Of a stretch of 18,328 bases of DNA, positions 1 through 7,816 are shown piece by piece. The notes beneath the pieces are model-generated. The model was not told the origin of the DNA, did not search any database, and saw only the letters and a program-made list of their open reading frames with translations. Both the position numbers and the translations under genes were made by a program. Position 1 is the stretch's first letter. Every line of letters begins with the position of its first letter. The DNA lies in NCBI GenBank assembly GCA_964394205.1, contig CAYMVS010000046.1, positions 1 through 18,328 on the forward strand. Direction: 5' to 3'. The DNA comes from HGM05190 sp964394205. Lineage in GTDB: Bacteria > Bacteroidota > Bacteroidia > Bacteroidales > Muribaculaceae.

Positions 1-3
1 AAT

Positions 4-711
4 ATGGGAAAAGTAAAAATTAAAAGAAAGAGTACCCTCATCGACATGACGGCGATGAGTGACGTGACGGTTCTTTTGCTTACTTTCTTCATGTTGACAT
101 CTACTTTCCTTCAGAAGGAGCCTGTCACAGTGCTGACACCTTCTTCAGTGTCTGAAGAGAAAGTGCAGACTTCAAACGTTGCATCTATTCTCGTCAGCCC
201 CGAGGGCAAAGTATTCATCTCAGTGGCCGGTGATGCCGAAGACCCCGATTGGGGTACCGAGCAAATGCGCATCGCCATCCTCAAGAACGCGGTGAGCGAA
301 TACAATCGTCTCCACCCAAGTAAGCCGATACAATTGAACGAGGCTCAGGTTCAGGCTTTCTCCAAAATCAACATGTTTGGAGTTCCCTTCCAGGCCCTTC
401 CTCAATTCTTGAGCATGTCACAGTTAGACCAAGACAAAGTTATCACCGACATGAGCCGTCCCGACGTCGGCATCCCTGTCAATGACAACCGCAATCTTGA
501 CAACCCTAACGAATTCCAAATCTGGATGCGCGCCATCTACAACAGTGGCAACGAGAACCTCCAGAAAGCCATGAAGAAAGGCGAAGGCATTGCAGTTAAG
601 GCCGACCGTGGCACAACCTACTCGACCGTGCAAAACGTCCTCGACAATCTTCAGACCCTCAAAATGAACCGCTTCTCAATTATGACAGCGCTTAAAACAG
701 AGCAAGACTAA
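4..711 (+). CDS. exbD: ExbD/TolR-family biopolymer transport protein (first of two)
   Basis: This is an inner-membrane ExbD-type subunit of the proton-driven motor that energises TonB-dependent outer-membrane transport. The 235-residue protein has a short basic N-terminus (residues 3-9), then one membrane helix (about 20-37) carrying the Asp of the motif AMSDVTVLLLTFFML (Asp20), which matches the conserved proton-path Asp of ExbD. A long periplasmic region follows. It is clearly longer than E. coli ExbD (about 141 residues), as is usual for Bacteroidota homologues. The start lies only 3 nt from the window edge but precedes the usual basic stretch, so the gene is probably complete. The next gene starts 2 nt after its stop. 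ExbB is expected upstream, outside the window. Family assignment is firm; the transported substrates are unknown. Confidence 0.92.
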   Translation: MGKVKIKRKSTLIDMTAMSDVTVLLLTFFMLTSTFLQKEPVTVLTPSSVSEEKVQTSNVASILVSPEGKVFISVAGDAEDPDWGTEQMRIAILKNAVSEYNRLHPSKPIQLNEAQVQAFSKINMFGVPFQALPQFLSMSQLDQDKVITDMSRPDVGIPVNDNRNLDNPNEFQIWMRAIYNSGNENLQKAMKKGEGIAVKADRGTTYSTVQNVLDNLQTLKMNRFSIMTALKTEQD

Positions 712-713
712 TT

Positions 714-1463
714 ATGGCACAAATCGAACAATCAGATAAGGGCAAAAAGAAAAAAGGTGCCCAGAAAAAAATGCACATCCACGTTGACTTTACGCCGATG
801 GTGGATATGAACATGCTTCTGATCACGTTCTTCATGCTTTGTACCACAATGATCAAGTCTCAGACTCTTTCAATCTCGCTTCCGACCAATGAAAAGATTG
901 AGAACGAAGCCCAGATGAACAAAGCTAAAGAATCAGAAGCAGTCACCCTCCTCCTTGCCACCGAGCGCGACAAGGACGGACGCATCAAGAAGGATGACGA
1001 AGGCAATGAGCTCAACACCGTTTACTACTATTTCGGTCAGCCCCAGGTTCAAGATGAAAACCACGACGGTATCATCGACGAAAACAACCTCAAGGCCGAG
1101 CGTTTTATCGGTAACGACGGCGCCATGCAGCGCGGCATCCGCAAGATCCTACATGACCGCAACAAAGAGGTGCTCAAACGCATTGATGAGCTTAAAATCA
1201 AGTGGCGCAACCGCGAGTTCTCGCCCAACAAAGACATCAATGACAGCATCTATCAGGCGCGTGCCAAAGAGATACGTAACGACTCTACCCTCACCCGCCC
1301 CGTTGTTGTGATCAAAGCCACTCCCGAAGCCTCCTGGGAAAGCCTCATCGGCGCCCTCGACGAGATGCAGATCAACCAGATCGCCCGTTACCAGATTGAC
1401 AACATCAACGCTGTTGACTCGGCCCTGATTATCGACTATCGTAGAAAAAACCCGGGCAAGTAA
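714..1463 (+). CDS. exbD: ExbD/TolR-family biopolymer transport protein (second of two)
   Basis: This is the second ExbD-type subunit of the same TonB motor. The 249-residue protein has a Lys-rich cytoplasmic N-terminus (residues 9-19), then a membrane helix with the motif TPMVDMNMLLITFFML, in which Asp31 is the proton-path Asp. A charged periplasmic region follows. Two stretches there, residues 84-95 and 114-125, resemble EF-hand calcium loops (Asp/Asn at positions 1/3/5, Gly at 6, Ile at 8, acidic or Asn at 12), which is unusual for ExbD. The gene starts 2 nt after the first exbD, so translation is probably coupled. Tandem non-identical ExbD genes before tonB are common in Bacteroidota and may form heteromers. 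The calcium idea is inference; the family call is firm. Confidence 0.92.
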   Translation: MAQIEQSDKGKKKKGAQKKMHIHVDFTPMVDMNMLLITFFMLCTTMIKSQTLSISLPTNEKIENEAQMNKAKESEAVTLLLATERDKDGRIKKDDEGNELNTVYYYFGQPQVQDENHDGIIDENNLKAERFIGNDGAMQRGIRKILHDRNKEVLKRIDELKIKWRNREFSPNKDINDSIYQARAKEIRNDSTLTRPVVVIKATPEASWESLIGALDEMQINQIARYQIDNINAVDSALIIDYRRKNPGK

Positions 1464-1508
1464 TCCTTTGATGAACGATATATATTAACCGTTAAAACAG
1501 AAAAGAAA

Positions 1509-2363
1509 ATGGCAAAAGATGTAGATCTTTCATCAAAAGAATGGCGCGACCTTATCTTTGAAGGCAAAAACAAAGACTTTGGCGCCTATACGCTTCGCTC
1601 AAACTCAGTGAAGCGCCACAACCGCGCTATGATTGCCGTGGTTATCATCATTGCAGTCATCGCCGCTCTGGCCGTGCTTGTAAACACCGTTATCAAGAGT
1701 GTTGAGGCACGCCCCGAGGATCAAACCGAGCAGGTGCTCACCGCCATGATGGAGGAGCAGGCTCAGGAAGATGAACCCGAACCCGAGCAGCAGCGCGTTG
1801 AAGAGCAGAAACCCGAGGCTCTCCCCGAGGAGATTCTTAACACCGTGAAGTCTTCGGAGATCAAGATCGTTGAAGACAATCAGGTTACCGAGGAGATCAA
1901 GTCTCAGGATGATCTGAAAAACGATGACCGCGCCGTGGGTGCTGTCGACTTTGACAAAGGTACCGACGACATCAACGTCGTTCGCGAGCACATAAACGAG
2001 GTTATCGTTGAAGAGAAGAAACCCGAGCCTCCCAAGAAAGAGGAGATCTTCAAGGCTGTAGAGCAGATGCCCACCTTCCCCGGTGGCGACGCCGCTCTGA
2101 TGTCTTACCTGAGCAGCCACATCCGCTATCCGGCCGCCGCTCAAGAGAATGGCATCCAAGGTCGTGTCGTTGTGCAATTTGTCGTAACCAAAACCGGCTC
2201 AATCGGTGAGGTTAAGGTAGTTCGCTCAAAAGACCCCGATCTCGACAAAGAGGCCGTTCGCGTGGTTAAGTCTCTTCCCAAATTCAACCCCGGCCGTATG
2301 AATGGTCAGGCTGTGAGCGTGTGGTACACACTTCCGGTCAACTTCAAACTCCAGGGTCAGTAA
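1509..2363 (+). CDS. tonB: Energy transducer TonB
   Basis: TonB links the ExbB/ExbD motor to TonB-dependent outer-membrane receptors, which in Bacteroidota include SusC-type glycan and vitamin importers. The 284-residue protein starts with a cytoplasmic segment of about 39 residues. One membrane helix (about 40-62, rich in Ile/Val/Ala) anchors it. A Glu/Pro-rich periplasmic spacer (about 68-190, with EPEPEQQ and KKPEPPKK) spans the periplasm. The C-terminal TonB domain (about 192-282) holds the typical FPGGDAALMSYL, IRYPAAAQENGIQGRVVVQF and FNPGRMNGQAVSVWYTLPV elements. It lies 45 nt after the second exbD and is followed directly by a strong terminator, so it ends this operon. No SD is visible, as expected for the phylum. 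Confidence 0.93.
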   Translation: MAKDVDLSSKEWRDLIFEGKNKDFGAYTLRSNSVKRHNRAMIAVVIIIAVIAALAVLVNTVIKSVEARPEDQTEQVLTAMMEEQAQEDEPEPEQQRVEEQKPEALPEEILNTVKSSEIKIVEDNQVTEEIKSQDDLKNDDRAVGAVDFDKGTDDINVVREHINEVIVEEKKPEPPKKEEIFKAVEQMPTFPGGDAALMSYLSSHIRYPAAAQENGIQGRVVVQFVVTKTGSIGEVKVVRSKDPDLDKEAVRVVKSLPKFNPGRMNGQAVSVWYTLPVNFKLQGQ

Positions 2364-2387
2364 TTTGACACCAAATTCCCTATCGAT

Positions 2388-2424
2388 AGAGGGCATCGCC
2401 ACCGCGGCGATGCCCTCTGATTTT
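2388..2424 (+). terminator. Rho-independent terminator of the exbD-exbD-tonB operon
   Basis: Perfect 13-bp arms at 2388-2400 and 2406-2418 (AGAGGGCATCGCC and its complement) enclose a 5-nt loop. A short T run at 2421-2424 follows. It sits 25 nt after the tonB stop. Confidence 0.85.
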
Positions 2425-2441
2425 AAAAAAACAATAAGCCG

Positions 2442-2472
2442 TTGTAAACTCCGGCGATTTTGGTTATATTTA
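2442..2472 (+). promoter_or_regulatory. Predicted Bacteroidota promoter for yccF
   Basis: A -33 TTG at 2442-2444 and a -7 box TATATTTA at 2465-2472 (consensus TAnnTTTG, one mismatch) are separated by 20 nt. This would start transcription near 2478, about 40 nt before the yccF start and just after the tonB terminator. It was identified by pattern only. Confidence 0.5.
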
Positions 2473-2517
2473 CACCATGAAAAAACTAATCATAAAAATC
2501 TGAAGTTTATAATCAAA

Positions 2518-2886
2518 ATGAACATTCTTCTCAACATAATCTGGGTAGTGTTTGGCGGACTGATGATCGCCATTGAATACGCCATATCCAGCGTACTGAT
2601 GATGATAACTATCATCGGCATACCGTTTGGATTGCAGACAATGAAACTGGCTGTGCTCGCTTTATGGCCATTTGGCACAAATATTGAAAACGAGAGTTGG
2701 CCGTCGGGTTGTCTTGCAGGCATCATGAATGTAATATGGTGGTTTGCCGGTGGGTTTGCGATTGCCCTGACCCATCTCCTTTGGGGAATAGTTTTCTGCA
2801 TAACGATAGTCGGGATACCCTTTGGTGTTCAACACTTCAAATTGATGAAACTCGCCCTCCTCCCCTTCGGCATGTCGGTAAACTGA
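2518..2886 (+). CDS. yccF: YccF-domain small membrane protein
   Basis: This is a small integral inner-membrane protein of the YccF (DUF307) family, whose molecular function is not settled. The 122-residue protein contains the family's duplicated signature: IIGIPFGLQTMKLAVLALWPFG in the first half and IVGIPFGVQHFKLMKLALLPFG in the second. Each copy is preceded by a hydrophobic helix (about 3-18 and 66-85). The frame stays open upstream to 2365, but that extension runs through the terminator and the predicted promoter and lacks the family fold. The ATG at 2518 was therefore chosen. It appears monocistronic: its own promoter lies upstream, and a gap of about 200 nt separates it from the next gene. 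Confidence 0.88.
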   Translation: MNILLNIIWVVFGGLMIAIEYAISSVLMMITIIGIPFGLQTMKLAVLALWPFGTNIENESWPSGCLAGIMNVIWWFAGGFAIALTHLLWGIVFCITIVGIPFGVQHFKLMKLALLPFGMSVN

Positions 2887-3080
2887 AAAGAAAGCGGGTC
2901 AATGGGCAAGCGCGACGGGCGATGGCACCGGAGGATGAGACTGCAAAGCAGCGATGTTTTGGTTGAGGATGTGGCTCCGCGCGCAAGATAGATCGTTATT
3001 TATTGGCGTCTACCGTTTGTCACAACAGGATTCCTCTTCCAATCAACTTTAGCGCGGTGTCAACTGTTATATCATCAAAA

Positions 3081-3085
3081 GGAGG
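3081..3085 (+). promoter_or_regulatory. Strong Shine-Dalgarno (GGAGG) before the GNAT gene
   Basis: GGAGG lies 5 nt before the ATG at 3091 and 8 nt before the ATG at 3094. None of the other genes here shows such a site, and Bacteroidota generally make little use of SD pairing. The 8-nt spacing favours 3094 as the real start. Confidence 0.5.
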
Positions 3086-3090
3086 GACCG

Positions 3091-4152
3091 ATGATGAAAA
3101 CCATTGACGAGATGCGCAACATCTGGCGCGAATGTTTCAACGACACACCCGAGTATGTCGAGATGTATTTCAACAATGTTTATCGCGATGAAGACGCGAT
3201 TTACATTGAGGATAACGGCAGGATTGTCAGCTCGCTGCTGCTGCAGCAATACCAGATGCTTTTTCACGGCTCGATTGTTAAGACGGGATATATTGCGGGA
3301 GCGTGCACCCGGCGCAAAGCGCGCGGACAGGGCTTGATGACCCAGCTGATGCACCGCGCGCTAAGCGAGAGCGCGCGGCGTGGCAATCTGTTCACCTTCC
3401 TCATTCCGGCCCAGAGCCATCTCTACTATTTCTACGAGAAATTTGGTTTCTCAACATCGGTCTTTGGAAAGGATGAGCGGTACACCTCGCTTCACTCTTT
3501 TGCCGGGGGTGATGGATATACCGCCGTCACTCCGGGTCCCGACAGGCTGTATAACGCATTCTCCGAGATGGAGCTCACCCTCCCCGGCTCCATCATTCAC
3601 TCGCGCCGCGATTTTGACAACATACTGCTCGACAACGCTCTCGATGGGGGCCAATATGTGGCTGTCGCCCTGAAAGAGAATCCCGACGCCATTGGCGCGA
3701 TTGCCTTTGCGGTGACCGACGACGACACCGTCGTTGTCAAAAAAATACTGGGCACCGACGGCAGCGCCCGGCTTGCCGCTCTCGCCCGGCTGAGACAGCT
3801 CTACCCGGCGATGCCATTCAAGGTCTATGCCCAGGCCGGCGCGACAAAGGCCCCTGTAGCCCGTGGAATGGCCCGGGCCGTCGACGTGGAGGCGATTTTG
3901 AGTGTTATCGCCGCTTCCAATCCCCGCTGGAAATGCCGCATCAGGGTCAGCGACCCCATCCTGCAGTTCAACACCGGCTCGTGGCGCGTTGGCGGCGGCG
4001 AAGTGTCACCTCTGCTGAATGTCAAGGCCGAGACTCTCGACTATGACGTCGACATATCCACGTTTACCTCAATGCTGTTCAGCAGCCGAAAAATCGGCGA
4101 CATACTGAACCTGCCGACAGTGCGCCCCGATCTTTCGCTCATGCTTGACTGA
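3091..4152 (+). CDS. GNAT-family N-acetyltransferase, Eis-like layout
   Basis: This is a predicted acetyl-CoA-dependent acetyltransferase of unknown substrate. The N-terminal GNAT domain (about 1-130 of 353 residues) shows the acetyl-CoA loop as GACTRRKARGQGLMTQLM (about 70-87), a variant of R/QxxGxG/A. LYYFYEKFGF (about 110-119) is the typical beta5/alpha4 end of the fold. The remaining 220 residues look like a second, degenerate GNAT-like half plus a C-terminal region ending DILNLPTVRPDLSLMLD, recalling the two-GNAT plus sterol-carrier layout of Eis proteins. Two adjacent ATGs (3091, 3094) are possible starts, and the GGAGG upstream is better spaced for the second. It converges with the repressor gene, with 31 nt between stops. 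The substrate cannot be predicted. Confidence 0.82.
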   Translation: MMKTIDEMRNIWRECFNDTPEYVEMYFNNVYRDEDAIYIEDNGRIVSSLLLQQYQMLFHGSIVKTGYIAGACTRRKARGQGLMTQLMHRALSESARRGNLFTFLIPAQSHLYYFYEKFGFSTSVFGKDERYTSLHSFAGGDGYTAVTPGPDRLYNAFSEMELTLPGSIIHSRRDFDNILLDNALDGGQYVAVALKENPDAIGAIAFAVTDDDTVVVKKILGTDGSARLAALARLRQLYPAMPFKVYAQAGATKAPVARGMARAVDVEAILSVIAASNPRWKCRIRVSDPILQFNTGSWRVGGGEVSPLLNVKAETLDYDVDISTFTSMLFSSRKIGDILNLPTVRPDLSLMLD

Positions 4153-4183
4153 CGCTAATAACGGGACAGATGGGGGGGGGACG

Positions 4184-4894
4184 TCAGCAGCGTATGTCGT
4201 AGTTTAGAATGGTCTCGACAAGGTAGAGCGAACGGATGTCGGTGCGCTCCACCTCCATGTCGTCATAGTCGGGGTTGGCGCTGCGCAGTATGACTTTCTT
4301 TCGGTCGTCGGGATGGCGTCTGACAAACTTCACCATGCGGTAGTCTTCCATCACCACAACATATATCTGCCCCCAGAAGATGTTTTTCAGATCGTTGAAC
4401 GGCCTGATGACAATGTATCCCCCATTGATGATGACCGGCCGCATCGAGTCACCCGACACGCGCACAATGGCACTGTCGGGGTTCACTCCCGGCAACTTGA
4501 CGGTGCCGATGAGCCGCTCGCGTGTAAACATGCGCGAAAGCTCCTGACAGCCCGCCGTCACGTCGATGTCATAAACCGGCGCTCCCCCACCCTCGGCCTG
4601 AACAGCGGCCGGAACCGCGCCTATCAATGAGTTCTGCCCGAAATCGATGGCCGGCGGGGTTGTCTCCTTGGCAAACGGTGTGTCAATGCCATCACGCAGC
4701 CAGCGGCGTGCCACTCCGGTCTCGACCACAATGCGGTTTATCAGCGTGTCGCCTATCGGGAGACGCCCCGAGAGATGTTTGCTCAGGTTGCTCGGGTCAA
4801 TATCGATGCGCCGGGCAAACTCGGCCTGAGACATCCGTGAGATCTCTATCAGGTAGCGCAGGCGCTCAATCAAAGCGGTATTATCTTTTTCCAT
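4184..4894 (-). CDS. LexA/S24-type HTH repressor with peptidase-like domain
   Basis: This is a predicted transcriptional repressor with an XRE-type helix-turn-helix (about residues 8-60; MSQAEFARRIDIDPSNLSKHL is the recognition region) and a C-terminal S24/LexA-like self-cleavage domain (about 105-236). The catalytic pair is visible: Ser150 in SGDSMRP and Lys189 in YRMVKFV. An Ala-Gly at 114-115 (DVTAGCQEL) sits where LexA/CI-type repressors are cut. It could therefore respond to DNA damage through RecA-stimulated self-cleavage, but that is inference. The start is the ATG complementary to 4892-4894. It begins 21 nt after the TPR gene on the same strand, so the two are probably co-transcribed. 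No phage structural genes are nearby, so it is more likely a chromosomal regulator than a prophage one. Confidence 0.85.
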   Translation of the reverse strand: MEKDNTALIERLRYLIEISRMSQAEFARRIDIDPSNLSKHLSGRLPIGDTLINRIVVETGVARRWLRDGIDTPFAKETTPPAIDFGQNSLIGAVPAAVQAEGGGAPVYDIDVTAGCQELSRMFTRERLIGTVKLPGVNPDSAIVRVSGDSMRPVIINGGYIVIRPFNDLKNIFWGQIYVVVMEDYRMVKFVRRHPDDRKKVILRSANPDYDDMEVERTDIRSLYLVETILNYDIRC

Positions 4895-4915
4895 AAAAAC
4901 TGAGAAATAGCAGGT

Positions 4916-6994
4916 TTATCGTGACATGCGTTTAAGAAGATTGTAAGACGAGATAACGCCAAGCTCGCCGGCCTTGCTGAGATCCGAAGCCCCCGAGGCC
5001 CGGTTGCCCAGGCGGAAGTAGGCATAGCCGCGGTTGTAGTATGCCTCGCCAAAGTCGGGCTTGAGCTCGATCGCCTTACTGAACGCCGCCAAAGCGCCCG
5101 TCAGGTCATCGGCCTCAAGCAAGACGACGCCCTTGTTGAAATAGGCAATCGCCATCGAGGGCGACAGCTTGACGGTGCGGTCGATATCATCGATTATCGA
5201 GCGGAGCGCGGCCTGATGCTCTCCGGCCACCGTCAGCTTGGGGTCACGCCCGTCATGAGCAGCCTTGACCGGGTCGTTTTGCCTCATCATTAGCAGCTTA
5301 TAGGCGGCAACCGAGCGCATGAAATAACCGAGGGCAAAGTCGGGACTGAGCTCGACACATCGGTTGAAGTCTACAATCGCCCCCTCATAGTCGCGTAGCA
5401 CCATCAGGTCCATCGCCCGGCCGAAGTAATCGATCGTCCGAGGCGTGTGAGACGAGATGTAAGAGTTGTAATAGTCAACCGAGCCAAAATGGCGTTTTGT
5501 GGTCTCGAGGTCGGTCATCGACGGCTCGTGGTTGGTCACGCGCAGGGTTGAGTGGAGCATGCGCGTCGAGTTGATGTCGTCAACCTCGCGTATATAGTCG
5601 CCACCCGGCTTAAGCTCGGTTGGGTCGTCATAAAAAGTCACGACAAAGATCGGCTCGATGGCCGCAACCACATTGCGGTCCTGAAGTTTACCCCTTATAT
5701 CCTTGTTGTTATACTCATGGGTGTCGGTTGTGTTGTCATTTATCGTGGTCAGAGAGGTAAACCGGCGCGCTATCTCCTCCTGCGACTCGGTCTCGACGCC
5801 CTCGACATCGCCCCCGGCGTCGGCCGTCACCGATCCATCGGCATCATCGGCCGGAGGCGCCGCCTCAAAAGGCGTGCCGTCAAGCGGATGCCGACGCACA
5901 CGCTTTTTTGCCAAAGCGATCGACTTGTTATAGTCGCGCTCGGCAGCTGCCGTCTGCCCCAACATCCGGCGGCAGTCAAAACGCATGAAATAGGCGGCCG
6001 CAAAGTCGGGAAACGCCTCAAGCACCTTGTCGAGGTCGGCGATGGCACCCTTGAGATTGCCCGTCTGCCGATAGAGTATCGCGCGGTTGTAGAGCGTCTT
6101 GTAGTCATTGGGGTTGAGAGCGATAACACGCGAGAAATCATCGATCGCATTGTTGTCATCCCTTATCTCGGCCCTCAGCAGGCCGCGGTTGAAGATAGCG
6201 ATGCGGTTGTCGGGCTCAAGCTGGATGGCATAGTCATAATCGGCCATCGCCCCATAGTAGTCGTCAAGACGATAACGCAAAAAAGCACGGTTGATGAAAA
6301 AACCGGCATATTGCGGCTGAAGCCTGATGGCCTCATTCATATCCTCCAAAGCTCCCTCGAGAGCCGAGTCGCGCGATATCGCCAGGTCGGCGCGCATAAC
6401 GTAGGCATTGATCGAATTTTTATTTATCGCGATAGTCTTTGAAATATCATTGAGCGCTGAGGCCGTGTCACCGCGCTCGATCGACATCCTCGCCCTGCCC
6501 AGATAAGCGTTGTCAAACGACGGGTAGCGCTCGATCAACCGGTCAAGCGTCGCCATGGCACTGTCATATTCTTTCATGCCTCCCAAGGCCATCGCCTTAT
6601 TATACAAGATACCACGGTTGTCGGGCAGCATGCTCAACGCCTTGTCATAATCTTCCACAGCCTCCTTGTACAGCCCCAGGTTCTGTGCCGCGACGCCTCT
6701 CACCTCGTAAGCATCGGTAATAAACGGATTACGCTCGATCGCCTCGGCCGCGTCCTGCATCGCCCCGGCATAATCCTCAAGATTGAGCTTTGCAATAGCC
6801 CTGTAAAAATAAGGCTGGGCAAGATAAGGCTTCACCCCGATCACCTGGTTAAAATATTGGATAGACAGCAGATAGTCCTCAAAATATAACGTGTTGCGGC
6901 CAATGCGCATCACCTGGTCAGTATTGATCTGGCCCCATGCGCTGAAGACACCCGGAGCCAAAGCCAATACCAAATAAAAAATCAAACGTTTCAT
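4916..6994 (-). CDS. Secreted tetratricopeptide-repeat (TPR) protein
   Basis: This is a protein of about 692 residues, exported by a Sec signal peptide (MKRLIFYLVLALAPG...WGQ, residues 1-22). Many TPR units follow, from about residue 25 to 340, with repeated blocks such as AYFMRFDCRRMLGQTAAAERDY and LYNRAILYRQTGNLKGAI. An acidic low-complexity linker (about 352-385) and a distinct non-TPR domain (about 405-500, including IEPIFVVTFYDDPTELKPGG) separate these from a second TPR set (about 510-690). TPR arrays mediate protein-protein contacts, and the exported form suggests a periplasmic or outer-membrane scaffold; no catalytic motif is seen. The ATG at 6994 gives the cleanest signal peptide. An in-frame ATG at 7003 is the alternative. 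The S24 repressor follows 21 nt downstream. Partner proteins are unknown. Confidence 0.88.
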   Translation of the reverse strand: MKRLIFYLVLALAPGVFSAWGQINTDQVMRIGRNTLYFEDYLLSIQYFNQVIGVKPYLAQPYFYRAIAKLNLEDYAGAMQDAAEAIERNPFITDAYEVRGVAAQNLGLYKEAVEDYDKALSMLPDNRGILYNKAMALGGMKEYDSAMATLDRLIERYPSFDNAYLGRARMSIERGDTASALNDISKTIAINKNSINAYVMRADLAISRDSALEGALEDMNEAIRLQPQYAGFFINRAFLRYRLDDYYGAMADYDYAIQLEPDNRIAIFNRGLLRAEIRDDNNAIDDFSRVIALNPNDYKTLYNRAILYRQTGNLKGAIADLDKVLEAFPDFAAAYFMRFDCRRMLGQTAAAERDYNKSIALAKKRVRRHPLDGTPFEAAPPADDADGSVTADAGGDVEGVETESQEEIARRFTSLTTINDNTTDTHEYNNKDIRGKLQDRNVVAAIEPIFVVTFYDDPTELKPGGDYIREVDDINSTRMLHSTLRVTNHEPSMTDLETTKRHFGSVDYYNSYISSHTPRTIDYFGRAMDLMVLRDYEGAIVDFNRCVELSPDFALGYFMRSVAAYKLLMMRQNDPVKAAHDGRDPKLTVAGEHQAALRSIIDDIDRTVKLSPSMAIAYFNKGVVLLEADDLTGALAAFSKAIELKPDFGEAYYNRGYAYFRLGNRASGASDLSKAGELGVISSYNLLKRMSR

Positions 6995-7061
6995 CAAAAT
7001 CATCAATATTCAACCATTGCAGAGCATCGGCCGGGCGGGGCGGGCAGACCTCACAACACTG

Positions 7062-7092
7062 CAAAAATACAAAAACAACCATTGCGTAACAA
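7062..7092 (-). promoter_or_regulatory. Predicted promoter for the TPR-repressor operon
   Basis: Read on the minus strand, a -7 box TATTTTTG (complement of 7062-7069) matches TAnnTTTG exactly. A -33 TTG (complement of 7090-7092) lies 20 nt away. Transcription would start near 7056, giving a leader of about 55-60 nt. Confidence 0.55.
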
Positions 7093-7181
7093 CAAAATGA
7101 CACATTTTAAGAAAACCCGCTCCCGGGCGTCACCGCTTTCCCACAAAAAACATCAAATTTTTAAAAAAAATTTAAAAATCT

Positions 7182-7211
7182 TTGTCACCCAAACAATTTT
7201 TAGTATTTTAG
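7182..7211 (+). promoter_or_regulatory. Predicted promoter for the YtxH-holin-prmA operon
   Basis: TTG at 7182-7184 (within CTTTGTC) and TATTTTAG at 7204-7211 (one mismatch to TAnnTTTG) are spaced by 19 nt. A strongly A/T-rich stretch (7151-7180) lies just upstream and could act as an UP-like element. The leader to the first ATG would be about 88 nt. Confidence 0.55.
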
Positions 7212-7304
7212 CGATATCAATATAGCGGTCGGTTGCCTGAACCATTTGCTGCAGCCGGTTGTTTTAACAGAAGGAAATAATTAAACATTTAATAAACATT
7301 AGTT

Positions 7305-7508
7305 ATGAAACCGTTACACATTGTATTAGCAGTTATTGGCGGCGCCGTTGCCGGAGCAACCGTCGGTCTTTTGATGGCACCGGAAAAAGGCGAGCGCACA
7401 CGCGAAAACATCGTTGACTATCTCAAGAGCAAAGGCATCAAGCTCAAAAAAAGCAAAATCGAAGAGCTTGCCGACGAGATCGCCGAAGAGATCGAGAAAG
7501 CAAAATAA
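7305..7508 (+). CDS. YtxH-domain small membrane protein 1
   Basis: This 67-residue protein has one Gly/Ala-rich N-terminal membrane helix (about 5-23, VIGGAVAGATVGLLMAP). The family's EKGERTRENI turn and a charged amphipathic helix (about 45-67) follow. This fits the YtxH (general stress-type) family, members of which are small membrane-anchored proteins of poorly known function. It is the first gene of a five-gene plus-strand run, 31 nt before a paralogue with the same layout. No SD is visible. The family call rests on the glycine-helix plus APEKGE signature. Confidence 0.75.
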   Translation: MKPLHIVLAVIGGAVAGATVGLLMAPEKGERTRENIVDYLKSKGIKLKKSKIEELADEIAEEIEKAK

Positions 7509-7539
7509 ACCCGCCAACCCCAACATCTAACCAAACAAT

Positions 7540-7734
7540 ATGAATCTTAACATTCTTTATGCATTCATCGGTGGTGCGATAGTCGGCGCCGGAGCCGCAA
7601 TCCTCTTCGCCCCCGAAAAAGGCGAAGACCTGCGCATCCGCATCAAAGAGATACTGCGCCGCAAAGGCCTCATCTGCACCGACGACGAGATCGACGCCCT
7701 CGTTGAGCAACTCACAACCGAGATCGACGACTGA
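7540..7734 (+). CDS. YtxH-domain small membrane protein 2
   Basis: This 64-residue paralogue of the preceding gene has a Gly/Ala-rich helix (about 6-23, FIGGAIVGAGAAILFAP). The same APEKGE-like turn follows, then an acidic C-terminal helix (about 48-64, DDEIDALVEQLTTEIDD). The tandem arrangement suggests duplication or a hetero-oligomer at the inner membrane. It is followed by an intercistronic hairpin, then by the holin-like gene. Confidence 0.72.
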   Translation: MNLNILYAFIGGAIVGAGAAILFAPEKGEDLRIRIKEILRRKGLICTDDEIDALVEQLTTEIDD

Positions 7735-7750
7735 TAAGAAAACTTCACTT

Positions 7751-7787
7751 GAGGGTGTATCAAACACAACAGTTTTGATGCACCCTC
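7751..7787 (+). other. Intercistronic stem-loop between the second YtxH gene and the holin-like gene
   Basis: GAGGGTGTATCAAAC (7751-7765) pairs with 7772-7787 apart from one G-T pair and one bulged base, around a 6-nt loop. No T run follows in the sense direction, so it is more likely an mRNA-stability or processing element, or a partial attenuator, than a classical terminator. Confidence 0.5.
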
Positions 7788-7816
7788 ATTATGCTACCCA
7801 CCACAACAACAAACCC

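Noticed and set aside
2365..2517. Upstream extension of the YccF frame
   Set aside because: It runs through the tonB terminator and the predicted promoter and has no match to the family.
4172..4180. G9 homopolymer as a phase-variation tract
   Set aside because: It lies between the stops of two convergent genes, so slippage would change neither protein.
4149..4187. Possible terminator between the GNAT and repressor genes (CTGACG/CGTCAG)
   Set aside because: There are only 6 pairs around a 27-nt loop, no T run, and overlap with the repressor stop.
5552..6442. Long plus-strand open frame (296 codons) opposite the TPR gene
   Set aside because: It is antisense to a clearly real TPR gene and its translation has no domain-like pattern. 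It follows from the GC-rich, biased codons of the true gene.
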